Below, piece by piece: positions 45,198-55,149 of a stretch of DNA of 64,000 nt (position 1 is its first letter; each line of letters opens with the position of its first letter). The stretch is taken from NCBI GenBank assembly GCA_030704615.1, contig CM060732.1:49581053-49645052 (forward strand). Direction: 5' to 3'. The position numbers and the translations under genes are program-made. The notes under the pieces are model-generated. The model saw nothing but the letters and a program-made list of their open reading frames with translations, had not been told where the DNA came from and did no database searches. This DNA comes from Takakia lepidozioides. Taxonomy: Eukaryota > Streptophyta > Takakiopsida > Takakiales > Takakiaceae.

Positions 45198-47531
45198 TTA
45201 GGTATTTGGCTGAAGGTTAGCCTCCTCCAAATTCGCGCGCGCCTTCACTGCTTCCACCGCTGTAATTCTCTTGGTGCTATTTCTTGTCGTATTTTTTCGT
45301 GGCGGCATTGTCCACACGACATTGTTCATGTGGATCCATTGAGCAGGATCTGATGGGTTGTACTCCCAAACTTTTGACCAGCAGTCCCTGTACCTCTCAA
45401 AGTCTGAGGGGTTACCTCCTTTCTTCAGTCTCCACCACTCTACCTTCATTTTCTTAAAATTAGGATATTCCCTTTCTCAGATGACATCTGAAATTGCCAT
45501 TCCCATCCAGACCGGGCACGTCGTTGGGTCATGAGGGCGAACGAGCACAAAAAACCCTTTCTCGATATCCTTGAACGGATTCAAGGGTACCCTTTGACGC
45601 TTGCACCTAGGGCCACAGTAAGGTTTTGGAACTTCATCCTCATCTTCCATATCTTCCAGTATCTGTGGCTGGATGTTATCCCTCCGATGGTTTGAGAACC
45701 AATTTATTTTTTGCCAGAATCCCTCAAGAAGCTGAATACGATTCGGAATGTCCTGCATTGGCTTATCAAGTTTGGCGAGAATATTTTCCCCAATATTGGT
45801 TGTATTGTTCCATTATACCCCGGTAATGATCGTTAAGCAACATTCCTTTGGTCCAAAAATCTCTGTATTTCTTAATACCATTTTTTATGAATGACTGTTT
45901 TTCGGAGGAGTCGTCCCCGATTCCCCATATCGGTCTTCTTGGAATGGCATCTGGGTCTCCTTCAGGGAGATTTGGAGTCCCATCAGGGTTGGACTTCCAC
46001 ATCTTTACACTGGAGTTTGTAGGAAGCCACTCCGAATCAGTAGCTGACTTCTTATACTTCATAACGGGCCAGCCATCCGCATCCTTAAAAAACTGAAAGA
46101 CGTACATCTCTGAGATCCCGACCAAAGCCTCATTTCCATCAAGAATACAACCTTTAACAAACTTCTTGAAGTCGGGAACCTCCTGAATAATTTGAGGAAT
46201 GAATTGCATATCTTGGGAGATCATGAATGACCTCATCAAATCCGGAAAAATGTAGGTGATGCGTTCCTTTAGCTTCTTCGAGAGATAGCTAAAGAATCCG
46301 TCAATATCCTCATGGGTGTGCCCAACCATGAGAAAACCAAGCTGGATCTCTTCAAAGACATCTTTGGCAGTGAGGAGGGATATGAAAGCAAGCATTCATC
46401 TGTTCTTATTGTCCTTGGAGGAGTTGTCCATCTGCAAATAAAGTCATCTAGGAAGTGGTCGAGCACCACTTTTATCTTCCGGCCTGCAGAGTTTCAGAGC
46501 CTCCAAACATCTCGATTTACCTCTCATGAGCGTTTGAAAAAAATCATTTTGAACTTCAGTGTCGAAAATATTTCTGGATTCCCGGCATGTCGGCTTTTCC
46601 AGTTGGCGCAGGCACCGAGCCAGCGACCCAATTGTGAAGTTTGAATTGCCCTTCCAGAACTCAAAAGAAAATTGAGCGTAAGCTCCATCACCGTGTCCGT
46701 GTGTAACCATTCCTGTCAATGAGACAGACAACTGACCCAATCCGGAAACCATCTTGTTCGTCGTCTGTAACCTCGAAATAGCCATTTTTCTATGATCCAT
46801 CTTACAGGAACTCCTCCGAAATCATAACGGACTCATTCCTCCAGATATGGTACAGCTTTTTGCATGACTCTTGATGCCTCAAGTGTAAATCAAGCGCTCG
46901 CTTATGTGCGACGTGTTCGGAACTCCTCTTAATTGACTTCTTGATCAAGTCCTTCAACATCTCGCATTCTGTGCACTTAGCAAAGGTGCTTCCGGTTTTC
47001 GAGCCTCCACATTAGGAAATATTCGATTCCGTATACGGCTTACAGCTGGCTGTGAGACTCCTTTTAAACCGAGAAGTTTGTTCGTCTGCACCCCAACTCC
47101 CCAATAATGTCAACGTCCACTGGGCAATGGAGGTTCTACAAAGTGGAAGAACAAGAAATCATGATGGCATCAACAAGAATAAAATCAGCCACAGTATTTT
47201 GAAAAAAGAAAAGGGGACAACGAATAAAAGTCACCTTGTTAGACTCCTCTCGAATTCTCTTCCAGTTCATTTCGGATGGCAAAATTCTCAAAGTATCCCG
47301 ACGTCCCTCTCCAATGCAACGTGTTTTGTGAGGCATAAGGTCAGTATTGGCATTGATAATGGACATAATGTTCCCCTCTGCCTGGAGTGTCCCTGGTCGA
47401 GGCCGCTTGACGCCACGATTTCCGTGGAAAGATGACAAACAGCCCTCTTTACTGAGCTTTTTGTACTCCATGTACGTTGACCTTCCAATTCCGTGTATAA
47501 TCCACCATGCTTTATCACAAAACATCAACAC
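45198..47531 (-). pseudogene. DUF7869-like element protein, broken
   Basis: The minus strand, in order: 47531-47136 (DKAWWIIHGIGRSTYMEYKKLSKEGC), about 47030-46810 (CTECEMLKDLIKKSIKRSSEHVAHKRALDLHL and QESCKKLYHIW, a Cys/His region), 46800-46444 (MDHRKMAI, GMVTHGHGDGAYAQFSFEFW), 46395-45766 (LAFISLLTAKDVFEEIQLGF, LMVGHTHEDIDGFFSYLSKKL), then 45758-45198 (PHDPTTCPVWMGMAI, WIHMNNVVW). D-G/MD..K followed by HG and VGHTHEDID..FS is the order of the DUF7869 family, found in many repeat-associated plant and animal genes. Frames change near 46800 and 45770, and in-frame TGA codons occur just before 46395 and at 45477. It probably was the element's main enzyme; catalytic role unproven. Confidence 0.65.
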
Positions 47532-47821
47532 CTTCTATCGTCACATACGACCTGCGCGATGCCTCTTCCATAATGTGAAGTCGTTTTGAGACATTCAATC
47601 CAAGTTATCTCCTCTCATCGAATGACAAACCCCAAAATGCAGTACGAATTGCCAAGGTTTTTCTCCAATCAAAATACTGGCAGTGCTGAAGCTTGCAGCA
47701 AGGTTTGCTGCTCACCGACCTTACTTCCTCCAAAGTAAGATTTTTCTTGCATTTTTTTTAGTCCTCCAAATTGGATAGTTTTTTCTTCCTAGTAAATGCC
47801 TGTATGTTGTTTTCTTTACGT

Positions 47822-48562
47822 CTATACCATGGTCATCATTCTCCATATCACTGCATGATCGTAGGAAATTTTCGAGATCGACGGGAGATTGTTCTGGTAA
47901 CCAGAACCCCCAACATCGTCCTCTCTGAGTTTGTCATTCAGAACGATCTCGTTAGGAATGCATGCCTGAATTCGGCCTTCGAACAGGGCGTTTTCGTCCT
48001 CCCCAAGAAGTAGACACTGCAAGTTTCTCCAACAATCTCTCCCAAGACCTTCAGCCAGATCCCCTTCAGTCTCACCGTTGGACGAAATTTCATTGCTTTC
48101 CATGCTTTGTCCTTGATAATCACTATCTTCTGTGATGGAATGACATCCTGGGTTTCTTTGAGATGTTGAATCCACAGTTTCATGCGGGTAAACACAAGAG
48201 ACGTCCCACACAACTGGAGTCCCAATCGCCTCCTTCAATGTGTCAGCATCCATGTGTCGATAAGGCAGAGGACAGGAGTCGAATGCGTCATCACAAAAGA
48301 TCAGGGTAACAGAAATGGTAGACGAACACAAATGGTGTCCGTGGCAAGTTCCTTCCCTCGAAACATTCAGGCAATCTCCTGAGGCAACCATTGGCGGAGA
48401 TCCAGGAAGCGACAGAAACACCCTTTGGCCTACTTGGAACCCCATGAATTTAGTAACCTCCACTGGGCAGTGGAGGTTCAATAAAATCGTATTACGGGAC
48501 GGAAGATTAACTGAAGGAAAGAACGTCGTGCCACTGAAAGGAGGTGTCATGGTTTGAGTCAT
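47822..48562 (-). CDS. Upstream exon of the element's minus-strand gene
   Basis: 246 open codons. FQVGQRVFLSLPGSPPMVASGDCLNV, then CHGHHLCSSTISVTLIFCDDAF, LPYRHMDADTLKEAIGTPVVWDVSCVY: the order 'VA(S/K)G ... CHG ... D(A)D.L..A.GT.V.W' recalls a conserved region seen in plant transposon-associated proteins (recollection, not a search). The start codon lies inside the arm of the 1.56-kb palindrome. The downstream part becomes acidic (STSQRNPGCHSITEDSDYQGQSMES). It may splice to the 47531-47136 exon. Confidence 0.45.
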   Translation of the reverse strand: MTQTMTPPFSGTTFFPSVNLPSRNTILLNLHCPVEVTKFMGFQVGQRVFLSLPGSPPMVASGDCLNVSREGTCHGHHLCSSTISVTLIFCDDAFDSCPLPYRHMDADTLKEAIGTPVVWDVSCVYPHETVDSTSQRNPGCHSITEDSDYQGQSMESNEISSNGETEGDLAEGLGRDCWRNLQCLLLGEDENALFEGRIQACIPNEIVLNDKLREDDVGGSGYQNNLPSISKISYDHAVIWRMMTMV

Positions 48563-50098
48563 GGTTATCTAGAATTACCTACTTCTAGTTAACTATGACA
48601 TTTTAGATATTTATATTTATATTTTGTGTGTTGGGACTTCATTGGGTCTCACATGCCAAGTGAGGTGTCGAGCCTCACTTGGAACATGGGGATAGGTTTT
48701 CCCGTTGTGAGGATGGAGGAGGCTCATCTTCTTGTAGTTGAGCCTCCATGAGCTTCTCTCACCTCCATAACTCTAGGTATTGAAAGGGAGTGTGTTGAGG
48801 GCTTTGTAGGGTGGATTCCTTTAGCAAGGGTGCCCTTGGCTTGACTTAGTTTATGTGAAAGAGTGGATTTCACTTGGAAGGACTAGGGCTTGTTCTTAGT
48901 GTGATTGTTTCATGTTTTGAGAGTTTTCATTGTCTTCCACTTCTTTCATTTCTCTCTTATCACTACAAGAAGATCACCTTATGCTTGTGAGTGCGGAGTG
49001 TAAGGATTAATTTTGCACTTGCATGTTAAAGAGGTTGAGAGCTAGGAGAATTTAGCTCTTGTATCACAAGGCTTGCAAGGGGTTGCAAGGAAAGGTGCTC
49101 GAGTGTTGCATGCACCAAGGAGTTTGAGAGTTTGAGAAGAAAGCTCTTGAGTCACAAGATTTTGCAAGGATTGCAAGGAGGAAGTCTTGTATGTGTGGAA
49201 GCATGGATTCTAGGGTTTGAGAATCCTTTGTATGCATTATTGAGTCAATGGTGTGCGCCATGGCTTGTGGAGAGTGACTAAAGGCTTGTTAGAGCTCATT
49301 TCACTATCAAGCTAGGGTTAAGCAAGTTCAAAGTGTGCATGTTGTGGAAAAGAAGCCAAGGAGCTACATAGACTTGGGCTTGAAGATAACAAGGGCAAGT
49401 ACTTGGAGAGCACTAAGAGAGCTCTTTTCCAAGCTCTCAAACCCTTAGTGCACATACAAGCACTTACCTTGCAAAACCATGCAAGCTTTGTGATATAAGA
49501 GCTCTCTCCTTAAGCTCTCCACCTCTGTAAAGTCTTGTAACTCAGGAGCTCTCTCCTTGAGCTCTCCACGTCTTTGATGCAATGCAAAAACACTCCTCCT
49601 TGCAACACCTTGCAAGCCTTGTGAGATACTTGAGCTTTCCTAGCTCTCTCACTCCTTGGTGTACACCAACACAAGTGCTAAAACTAATCCTTACACTCCG
49701 CACTCACAAGCATAAGGTGATCTTCTTGTAGTGATAATGGAAGTGAACACACAATGGAAATACTTCACTTATGAATCCACTCAATCACATAAACTAATTC
49801 AAGCCAAGGGCACCTTTGCTAAATGAATCCACCCTACAAAGCCCTCACCACACTCCCTCTCAATACCTAGAGCTATGGAGGTGGGAGAGGCTCATGGAGG
49901 CTCAACTACAAGAAGATGAGCCCTCCTCAACACTCACAAGGGGAAAACCCATCCCCATGTCCCAAGTGAGGTTTGACACCTCACTTGGCATGTGAGACCA
50001 AATGAAGTCCCAACACACAAAATACAAATATAAATATCCAAAATGTCCAAGTTAACTAGAAGTAGGTAATTCTAACCATGACTAAAACCATGACACCT
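48542..50098. repeat. 1.56-kb palindrome forming a divergent promoter-like region
   Basis: Left arm aggtgtcatggttt.agtcatggtta..agaattacctacttctagttaac and onward is repeated inverted on the right up to 50098. Similarity is high in the outer ~350 bp of each arm and decays inward to about 49200/49440. Each arm ends exactly at ATGACACCT, which reads MTP into the minus-strand gene on the left and a plus-strand frame on the right. Inside each arm CACTACAAGAAGATCACC (48961-48978; inverse 49716-49733) resembles a CACTA-transposon end. The arms also contain many short gagagctc/gcttgcaagg repeats. It may be an inverted promoter duplication or a foldback insertion. Confidence 0.8.
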
Positions 50099-50157
50099 CT
50101 CTTGGATTATATTGATGATTCTAATTACGGGAATGTCCGATATGATGCTTCAAAATA
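50089..50157 (+). other. Short ORF at the right arm end of the palindrome
   Basis: ATGACACCT opens a 22-codon frame (MTPLLDYIDDSNYGNVRYDASK, then TAA). It mirrors the start of the minus-strand gene at the other arm. It may be a first exon or the remnant of a start. Confidence 0.3.
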
Positions 50158-50245
50158 AAGATTTTATTGATCAACCACGTCTACGATGCAATCTATATTT
50201 TTGTTTGGTTTTTCTCTAGGTTGTTTTGTATTTCTATATTGACTG

Positions 50246-50746
50246 TTGTCTGCTGTGATTTCCGTTTTATTGTTGACATGGAATTGTTTGCGATCTCCTA
50301 GTCTCATCCATGCGTTTCTAAACCCTGTACCACCCCGATCCTTTGGGATAGAGGCCTTCTTCGAAACTCGTCTCAGGGGCTTTTTCAAATCTGACGACCT
50401 CTACTGTGCAGTGGAGGTTATCATGTGTCTGTACAATGACCATGTAAGTTCGTTTGGGCAGGTTCATGGAGATACTGCCGATGCCAACTTCTCGTCGGGA
50501 CCTCCATTAGAATCCTCCATATTAGAAATTCGTCGACAGAGGGACAACATTCACACTACTGTTGAGATTTTTGTCAACGACGGTGAAGCATCATCCAAGC
50601 ACTTGGCTTCCCTTCAATTGCACGACCCTCTTCTTCAGTCCATTCTTGAAAATGATGTTCCATCGCATGATTGTTTAGGATTGAATGTCGAAGGTGGAAG
50701 CCAACCTGACAAATGTACAGGGGATTTTGTGGACCTCACTCTATAA
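50246..50746 (+). CDS. Unrecognised ORF of the element's plus-strand gene
   Basis: 166 open codons on the + strand inside the 10.66-kb element. Residues include FEFTRLRGFF-like FFETRLRGFFKSDDLYC, where the 24-bp palindrome is coded, then an acidic/Ser-rich part. No domain is recognised. It probably belongs to the same transcription unit as the FCP1-like domain downstream, but splice sites were not fixed. Confidence 0.35.
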   Translation: MSAVISVLLLTWNCLRSPSLIHAFLNPVPPRSFGIEAFFETRLRGFFKSDDLYCAVEVIMCLYNDHVSSFGQVHGDTADANFSSGPPLESSILEIRRQRDNIHTTVEIFVNDGEASSKHLASLQLHDPLLQSILENDVPSHDCLGLNVEGGSQPDKCTGDFVDLTL

Positions 50747-51038
50747 TTCTCCTCACCTTCCCTTTTAAGTATCAAGGGTCTAAAATCTACCTCGAGAATG
50801 TTAGCCATTGAGGATGCGGCTGAGGTTGTGGCTCCGCGGCACACTGTTGCCTCTCTTCCTTCCTTCTCTCCCCAGCACGAGGGTTGGACAGCCCAAATCA
50901 GAAAGAGTCAAGTAAAATTATTTATATCTTAATTCTTACTTGTCCTTTTGTTTTCCTTAGTACTGGGTCTGATGTTCTTGTTTTACTCCAGGCCAGAAAA
51001 TCTGCGGATTGTGACCTTCCTGTCAAACGACGTCTTCA

Positions 51039-51434
51039 TTGGAAATCTGTTCCGAGGTAATCCATTCGTTACGTGTGAATTCCATTGAGGATATGGAGTG
51101 CTCAAGGGACAATTTCCATTCGATTCCCCTTCTCCGCAACCCTTTGGACGAGGACAAGGACAAAACAATTGCAACTTCTCGGCTTCGCGACCCTGCAGTG
51201 TTGGCGCAATGTTCTGCACCAAGGAAGCGGAATAGAGCCCCCAAACCATTTCCATCTCTTCTACAAATCGGTTCCACCGGAGAGAAGTCTGTCTTCAGAG
51301 ACAGAGCAGACTCGAGGAAGAAAAGGAATACCTCGAACATACCAGGGTCTCGTCAAAACACGTCTGTTAGGATCCCAAGTCCGCCAGCGAGACTTTCCAA
51401 TAAGGCGACATCGGTATTGTTCAATATCATTTCT
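51039..51434 (+). CDS. Unrecognised exon-like ORF, basic C-terminus
   Basis: The open frame contains RNPLDEDKDKTIATSRLRDPAV, KRNRAPKPFPSLLQI and RADSRKKRNTSNI. A gtattgttc donor-like site (about 51414) and a ttctcaacag acceptor (51498) suggest a spliced gene. I see no known domain. It lies between the palindrome and the FCP1-like region. Confidence 0.3.
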
Positions 51435-51805
51435 CCACTTTCTTCTCTTTTCTGTTCGTTTTGTTCTGCACTAATTAACCCCATCTTTTCTCAACAGGCG
51501 GGGATGTAATACGATACCTTCATCAATTTCCCTCCATACAAGGTACTTTCTTGAACCTCCACTTGGCAGTCGACGTTCCTCTTCTTAACAATATTAACCC
51601 TCCTCTTGAAACATTCCAAGCCCACAACATGTGCAGGATTTTGCCACTTTTTTCACAATCGTGTTGATCTTCCATACACTCAATCATTCTGGGTCATGGG
51701 TATTTTCATGGCAGAAACACTAATGTCAGTGTGCATGGTGATTAACTTGCTCAGGATAACTTTGTCTCTCATCCTTTACATGCAACAACGGGGAAGAGGA
51801 AACGA

Positions 51806-52530
51806 ATGTTGTTAATTTTGAGTGTTAACGGACTCCTCTGCTACCGGCCACCCCCAACCGGCGGTGAACTGTTTAAGGAGAAATTTCGTTTCAGGAATGT
51901 GACACTTCAAGTTCATGACAGACCGTTTGTGGTGCCTCGGCCTGGAGTCCTGGAGTTTCTGGACCTTGCATTGAAGCATTTTCACGTGGCCATTTGGTCA
52001 TGCGCTGATAGAGGTGTTCTTTATAGGATGTTGGAGAGCTTCGTCCCCACAAAAATAGTGAAGATGTTTTGCTTCATATGGTCTGCTGAGGATTGCAAGG
52101 ATACCACCTGTTATATCAGGCCTGGGATGAAATATCTCGTGAAGGATATTCGATGTGTTATTGCCAAGTACCCTGGTAGACCGTTTGCTACGCAGGGGCA
52201 AATACTTCTTGTAGATGATGAGCCATCAAAGGGCCTGCGAAACCCACAAAATACTGGATTCTTCCCTTTCTCATTCAAGCCTTCACCAAACGGCTTGCGT
52301 GACTGGGATGATATGACAAGCAGTGTGGCCATATATATCGAAGATGGCTGGAGCTTCAACAGTCGTTGATTATATTAGCGAGAACCGGACAAAGTGTTCT
52401 CATAAGCCTATTGGTCGAGACCATGCCTGTTGGGCTTGGTATGGAAGATATTTTGATTCGCATGTTTGGATCCCACAACAAAATGACACTGATTACCTTG
52501 GTAGGCACGTGGATCCCACTGTTCTGTTGT
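51806..52530 (+). pseudogene. FCP1/NIF-like HAD phosphatase domain, catalytic Asp lost
   Basis: LILSVNGLLCYR (51809 on) matches the start of the FCP1-homology domain, where plant members read D-x-N-G-L-L; the first Asp, the nucleophile, is Ser here. FVVPRPGVLEFLDLALKHFHVAIWSCADRG, then MLESFVP, FIWSAEDCKDT, QILLVDDEPSKGLRNPQNTGFFPFSF follow in family order. At about 52345 the frame shifts: SVAIYIEDGWSF ends at a stop (52367), while the continuation VVDYISENRTKCSHKPIGRDHACW is in the frame of 52323-52622. A true FCP1/NIF enzyme removes phosphate from RNA polymerase II CTD or similar targets. This copy cannot be catalytic and looks like cargo of the element. Confidence 0.7.
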
Positions 52531-52596
52531 TTGTTCAGAATTTGATTTTCCAATTCTTTTGTATTTGCATTTGCACTCTTACCTCAACAAATACAT

Positions 52597-52851
52597 ATGC
52601 AAAACTTCCACTTTGGGCCTAACATTTGTCATTTCAACCGCGTGTCCCCAATTACATTCAAGGAACGAATTCTAAAAGAAGAACAAGAGCTGCGTGATTG
52701 GGAAGAACGGCGGACGTGCCGGGAGGTTTCAAGGGCATCAGTTAGAGTTGGCAGTAACATTTCAGATGACAATGTCAGCCGGTTTCACCTTCCTGAAAGT
52801 ATCTCCGTTTCCTGTGGTGCGGAGATTGTTGCAAGTGGTTGTGGTAACTAG
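52597..52851 (+). other. C-terminal ORF of the plus-strand element gene
   Basis: 84 codons: FKERILKEEQELRDWEERRTCREVSRASVRVG, probably helical, then HLPESISVSCGAEIV. It follows the FCP1-like domain and may be its last exon. No family match. Confidence 0.3.
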
Positions 52852-53422
52852 AGGCGTCTTCGGGCACATGCCTTGACTGCGAGCCGTTTGGGAGGAGGCT
52901 CAATATTATTAATGAGTTAGTATAAGCTGTAACGGTTCTATTGCTTCAGAATCTATGGCTTGTATGGCATTAAGTCCATGAACGGATGGACAGTTGACGT
53001 TCATTTTTCTGTTGGTCCATCGCCTTGAATGATATAATCTCAAATAAAATATAAATGTTTGATAACATCAATCAGTCCCGACAGACCTGTTTTTCCATCG
53101 TCCTCTTCATCACATGTCATCATTGTTTCATATTTGGTTTTGCCTTTGTTCTATGTTTGTTTGTGTATGTCATTTTGGATATCGGAGCTCTCATCATTGT
53201 TTGATTCATTGCATCCTCCCATTCCTTTTAATGAACGTCAACTTGGCAGTGGATGTTCCTCTAAGACCACAATACATTCTTGTATTTCTGTGTAAAATGT
53301 GTGGAGGATTATATAATTCGTTGTTATATAGTGCACAAATAGCCAAATAATTATAGATATATCTCTTTATTTCTATTATATATTATATTTAATCATATAT
53401 CTTATATTATTTCTGGACCAAA

Positions 53423-53451
53423 CAAAAGTCCAGAATTAGTTAAAATAGTGT
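53423..53451 (-). repeat. Right terminal inverted repeat
   Basis: 29 bases, the exact inverse complement of 42790-42818, followed by TAAATA (53452-53457). Just inside, ctggac and gtccag (53413-53418, 53428-53433) form a small hairpin. Confidence 0.85.
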
Positions 53452-53522
53452 TAAATATATATAAGGTAACTCAAGGGAAATAACCTTGGGATCGTTCTCT
53501 TTCTCCGAGACCACAGGTTGGC

Positions 53523-54363
53523 ATGTTATTCAACAAGCGTGATCATACTTCAACCTTTGTGGGTGCTATTCGCAAGCTATTGGACAGCTCTTTGGCTAAG
53601 TACATAAATGATTACAAGAGAGTTGTGCGTCTCGAGGCTACTATTGATAAACTCAAATCTCAGGAGGTTACTGGTGAAATCCCTCATGCTTGCAGAGCTT
53701 CTTCTCCTACGATAGTCATTTCTTCTTCGACTGTTCAACCTCGCTTCGATGCTTGTGTCCAAACTGCCAATCAAGAATATCAGAAAGCTTTGCACAAGGC
53801 TTTCATTGAAGCTCAATCGCAGGTGGTACAAGAAGCTAAAACGGCTTTGACTAACTCCTCCGATGTTTTCATTGCTCGCCTAAAGGAGATTAATCTACAT
53901 GTGGATGTATCTTCTTGCACCAAAAATGTAGAGGATTCTTCTTGGCTGTTTGATGAGCTTGACCTTTGTGTGCACCCAAGCCATCACAGCTTGGTTTGCT
54001 GGGACCTTTTGTTTTCATGCTAATGTCAATTTGAGTACCGCTGTGAAAAGGATAGGGCTCAAGATGCTGCCACGGCGGATGTGGAGGTTATGCCTACTGA
54101 GCCTTCGATTGCTGAGCTTGTACGGTTAGAGGTCTAGAAACAACTTTCCTCCAAGGGAAAGAAATCTCTTCCTTCTCCTACTCGCCCCAAGCAGCAACAA
54201 CGATCACACTCCATCTCTCCCAATGATAAGTGGCAACAACAACAAGGTCACTCACCTGCTCGTCAAACTGTTGGCATCCGACAGCTGACTCAAGGTTCTT
54301 CAATGAATTCCAATGCAGGTCCTCCCATGTCCAAGTCCAAGTCCAAGCAACAACACCAGCAAT
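53523..54363 (+). pseudogene. Retroelement ORF1-like fragment, broken
   Basis: 166 open codons (KLLDSSLAKYINDYKRVVRLEATIDKLKSQEV, then a helical segment NQEYQKALHKAFIEAQSQVVQEAKTAL), followed in other frames by a Lys/Ser/Gln-rich basic tract (KQLSSKGKKSLPSPTRPKQQQRSHSISPN and KSKSKQQHQQ, with an in-frame TAG near 54135). A helical part plus a basic tail suits a LINE ORF1 RNA-binding protein. No specific domain is seen. Confidence 0.35.
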
Positions 54364-54839
54364 AGGAAAATGGTCAGCAGCGGTCAGCATCGGTCAACAA
54401 TGGTCAGTATCATTAGACTGCTAGAGCTGTAGGAACAAGGATACATTCATAAGTTAGAGAGAGAACATGAGTCTTCCTTATGGACCAGCTTTATAACTTC
54501 TTGTAGGCATTTTACTGAGGGCGTGTCAATACCCATGACAGAAAATGTTGCTTGAAATAACATGTCATGGACTGTATCTTTCATCACATACAACTTAGAC
54601 TGCTGTGCATGGACCAGTTACTGTCCCATAATATTAAAGCTGTAAGATTGCTATAATGTAGTCGTTCACCATTCGTAGTCGTTATAGTGTAGTGGAACGA
54701 TGAAAGTAACCATTGTGAAAGAAGTTATTGAGAGGTTAGTAAGAGGTTATCTCCTCTCACTATTAAGGGCCTGATTTGCGAGTTGTCTCCCGGGTGTTTC
54801 CATTTTTTTCAAAACCCAAAAAAAACAAAAACGTCGCTA
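54364..54839. other. Intergenic, no gene
   Basis: Imperfect short repeats (ggtcagcagcggtcagcatcggtcaacaatggtcag at 54372) and ordinary A/T-rich DNA. No coding signal. Confidence 0.5.
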
Positions 54840-55125
54840 GCAGTGTTTTTTCTTTTTGGCGAAAAATCGCCAAATGGCGACCTCAAAAAATTAAAGTGGA
54901 ATATCTGTCGTAAATTCCCAATTTCTTCATGGATGAAATTGGCAAAAACTTCTACAAAGAAATAATAATAATGGATGAATTTGCCAAATATGGATGATAG
55001 GAATGGATGAAAGTACTCAAGAGGATGATTCTATCCAAATTTCAATGGATGAACAGAACATATAGCTATTTCTTGTAAAACTTTAATAGCCACTCCTGCT
55101 ATTTTTCAAATCTAAAAACAAAATC
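54840..55125 (-). repeat. Dispersed AT-rich repeat, copy 3 (inverted)
   Basis: The reverse complement of copies 1 and 2: agcaggagtggctattaaag, 'ggatagaatcatcctcttga', ttgccaatttcatccatgaag and gggaatttacgacag occur in the same order. A hairpin ttggcga-aaaa-tcgccaa lies at its edge near 54857. Confidence 0.75.
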
Positions 55126-55149
55126 ACTGCGAGTCGGAGTCGCCAGGGC

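Larger units (their letters stand above)
43012..53257. repeat. Dispersed 24-bp interrupted palindromes (6 good copies)
   Basis: The best copy, 48455-48478, has 11-bp arms AACCTCCACTG and CAGTGGAGGTT with a 2-base centre. Others of the same length are at 45020-45043, 47112-47135, 50396-50419, 51554-51577 and 53234-53257, with changes mainly at arm positions 4 and 7 and the centre. Partial copies lie at 43012-43030 and 52991-53001. All are inside the 10.66-kb element; the outermost sit roughly 200 bp from each end. They fall in coding and non-coding parts alike (for example NLHCPVEV in the minus frame at 48.46 kb, DLYCAVEV in the plus frame at 50.4 kb). They could be transposase-binding sites or a regulatory operator-like repeat. 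Confidence 0.8.
42790..53451. mobile_element. 10.66-kb TIR element with two divergent genes
   Basis: The ends are perfect 29-bp inverted repeats (acactattttaactaattc plus nine further matching bases), flanked directly by TAAATA on both sides (42784-42789 and 53452-53457), a probable 6-bp target duplication, although the flanks are A/T-rich. Inside lie a ~300-bp satellite (43.3-44.7 kb), a minus-strand multi-exon gene region with DUF7869-like sequence (45.2-48.56 kb), a 1.56-kb palindrome (48.54-50.1 kb), and a plus-strand gene region ending in an FCP1/HAD-like domain (50.1-52.9 kb). Six copies of a 24-bp interrupted palindrome are spread over the element, two of them sub-terminal. A recognisable DDE transposase was not found; the DUF7869-like protein is the best candidate. 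The superfamily is unresolved. Stops and frameshifts show this copy is inactive. Confidence 0.7.

Noticed and set aside
45477-46395. In-frame TGA codons in the DUF7869-like gene as possible recoded Trp or Sec
   Set aside because: The same gene also has plain frameshifts near 46800 and 45770, and host genes in the window use TGA as stop (phytol kinase), so decay is the simpler explanation.
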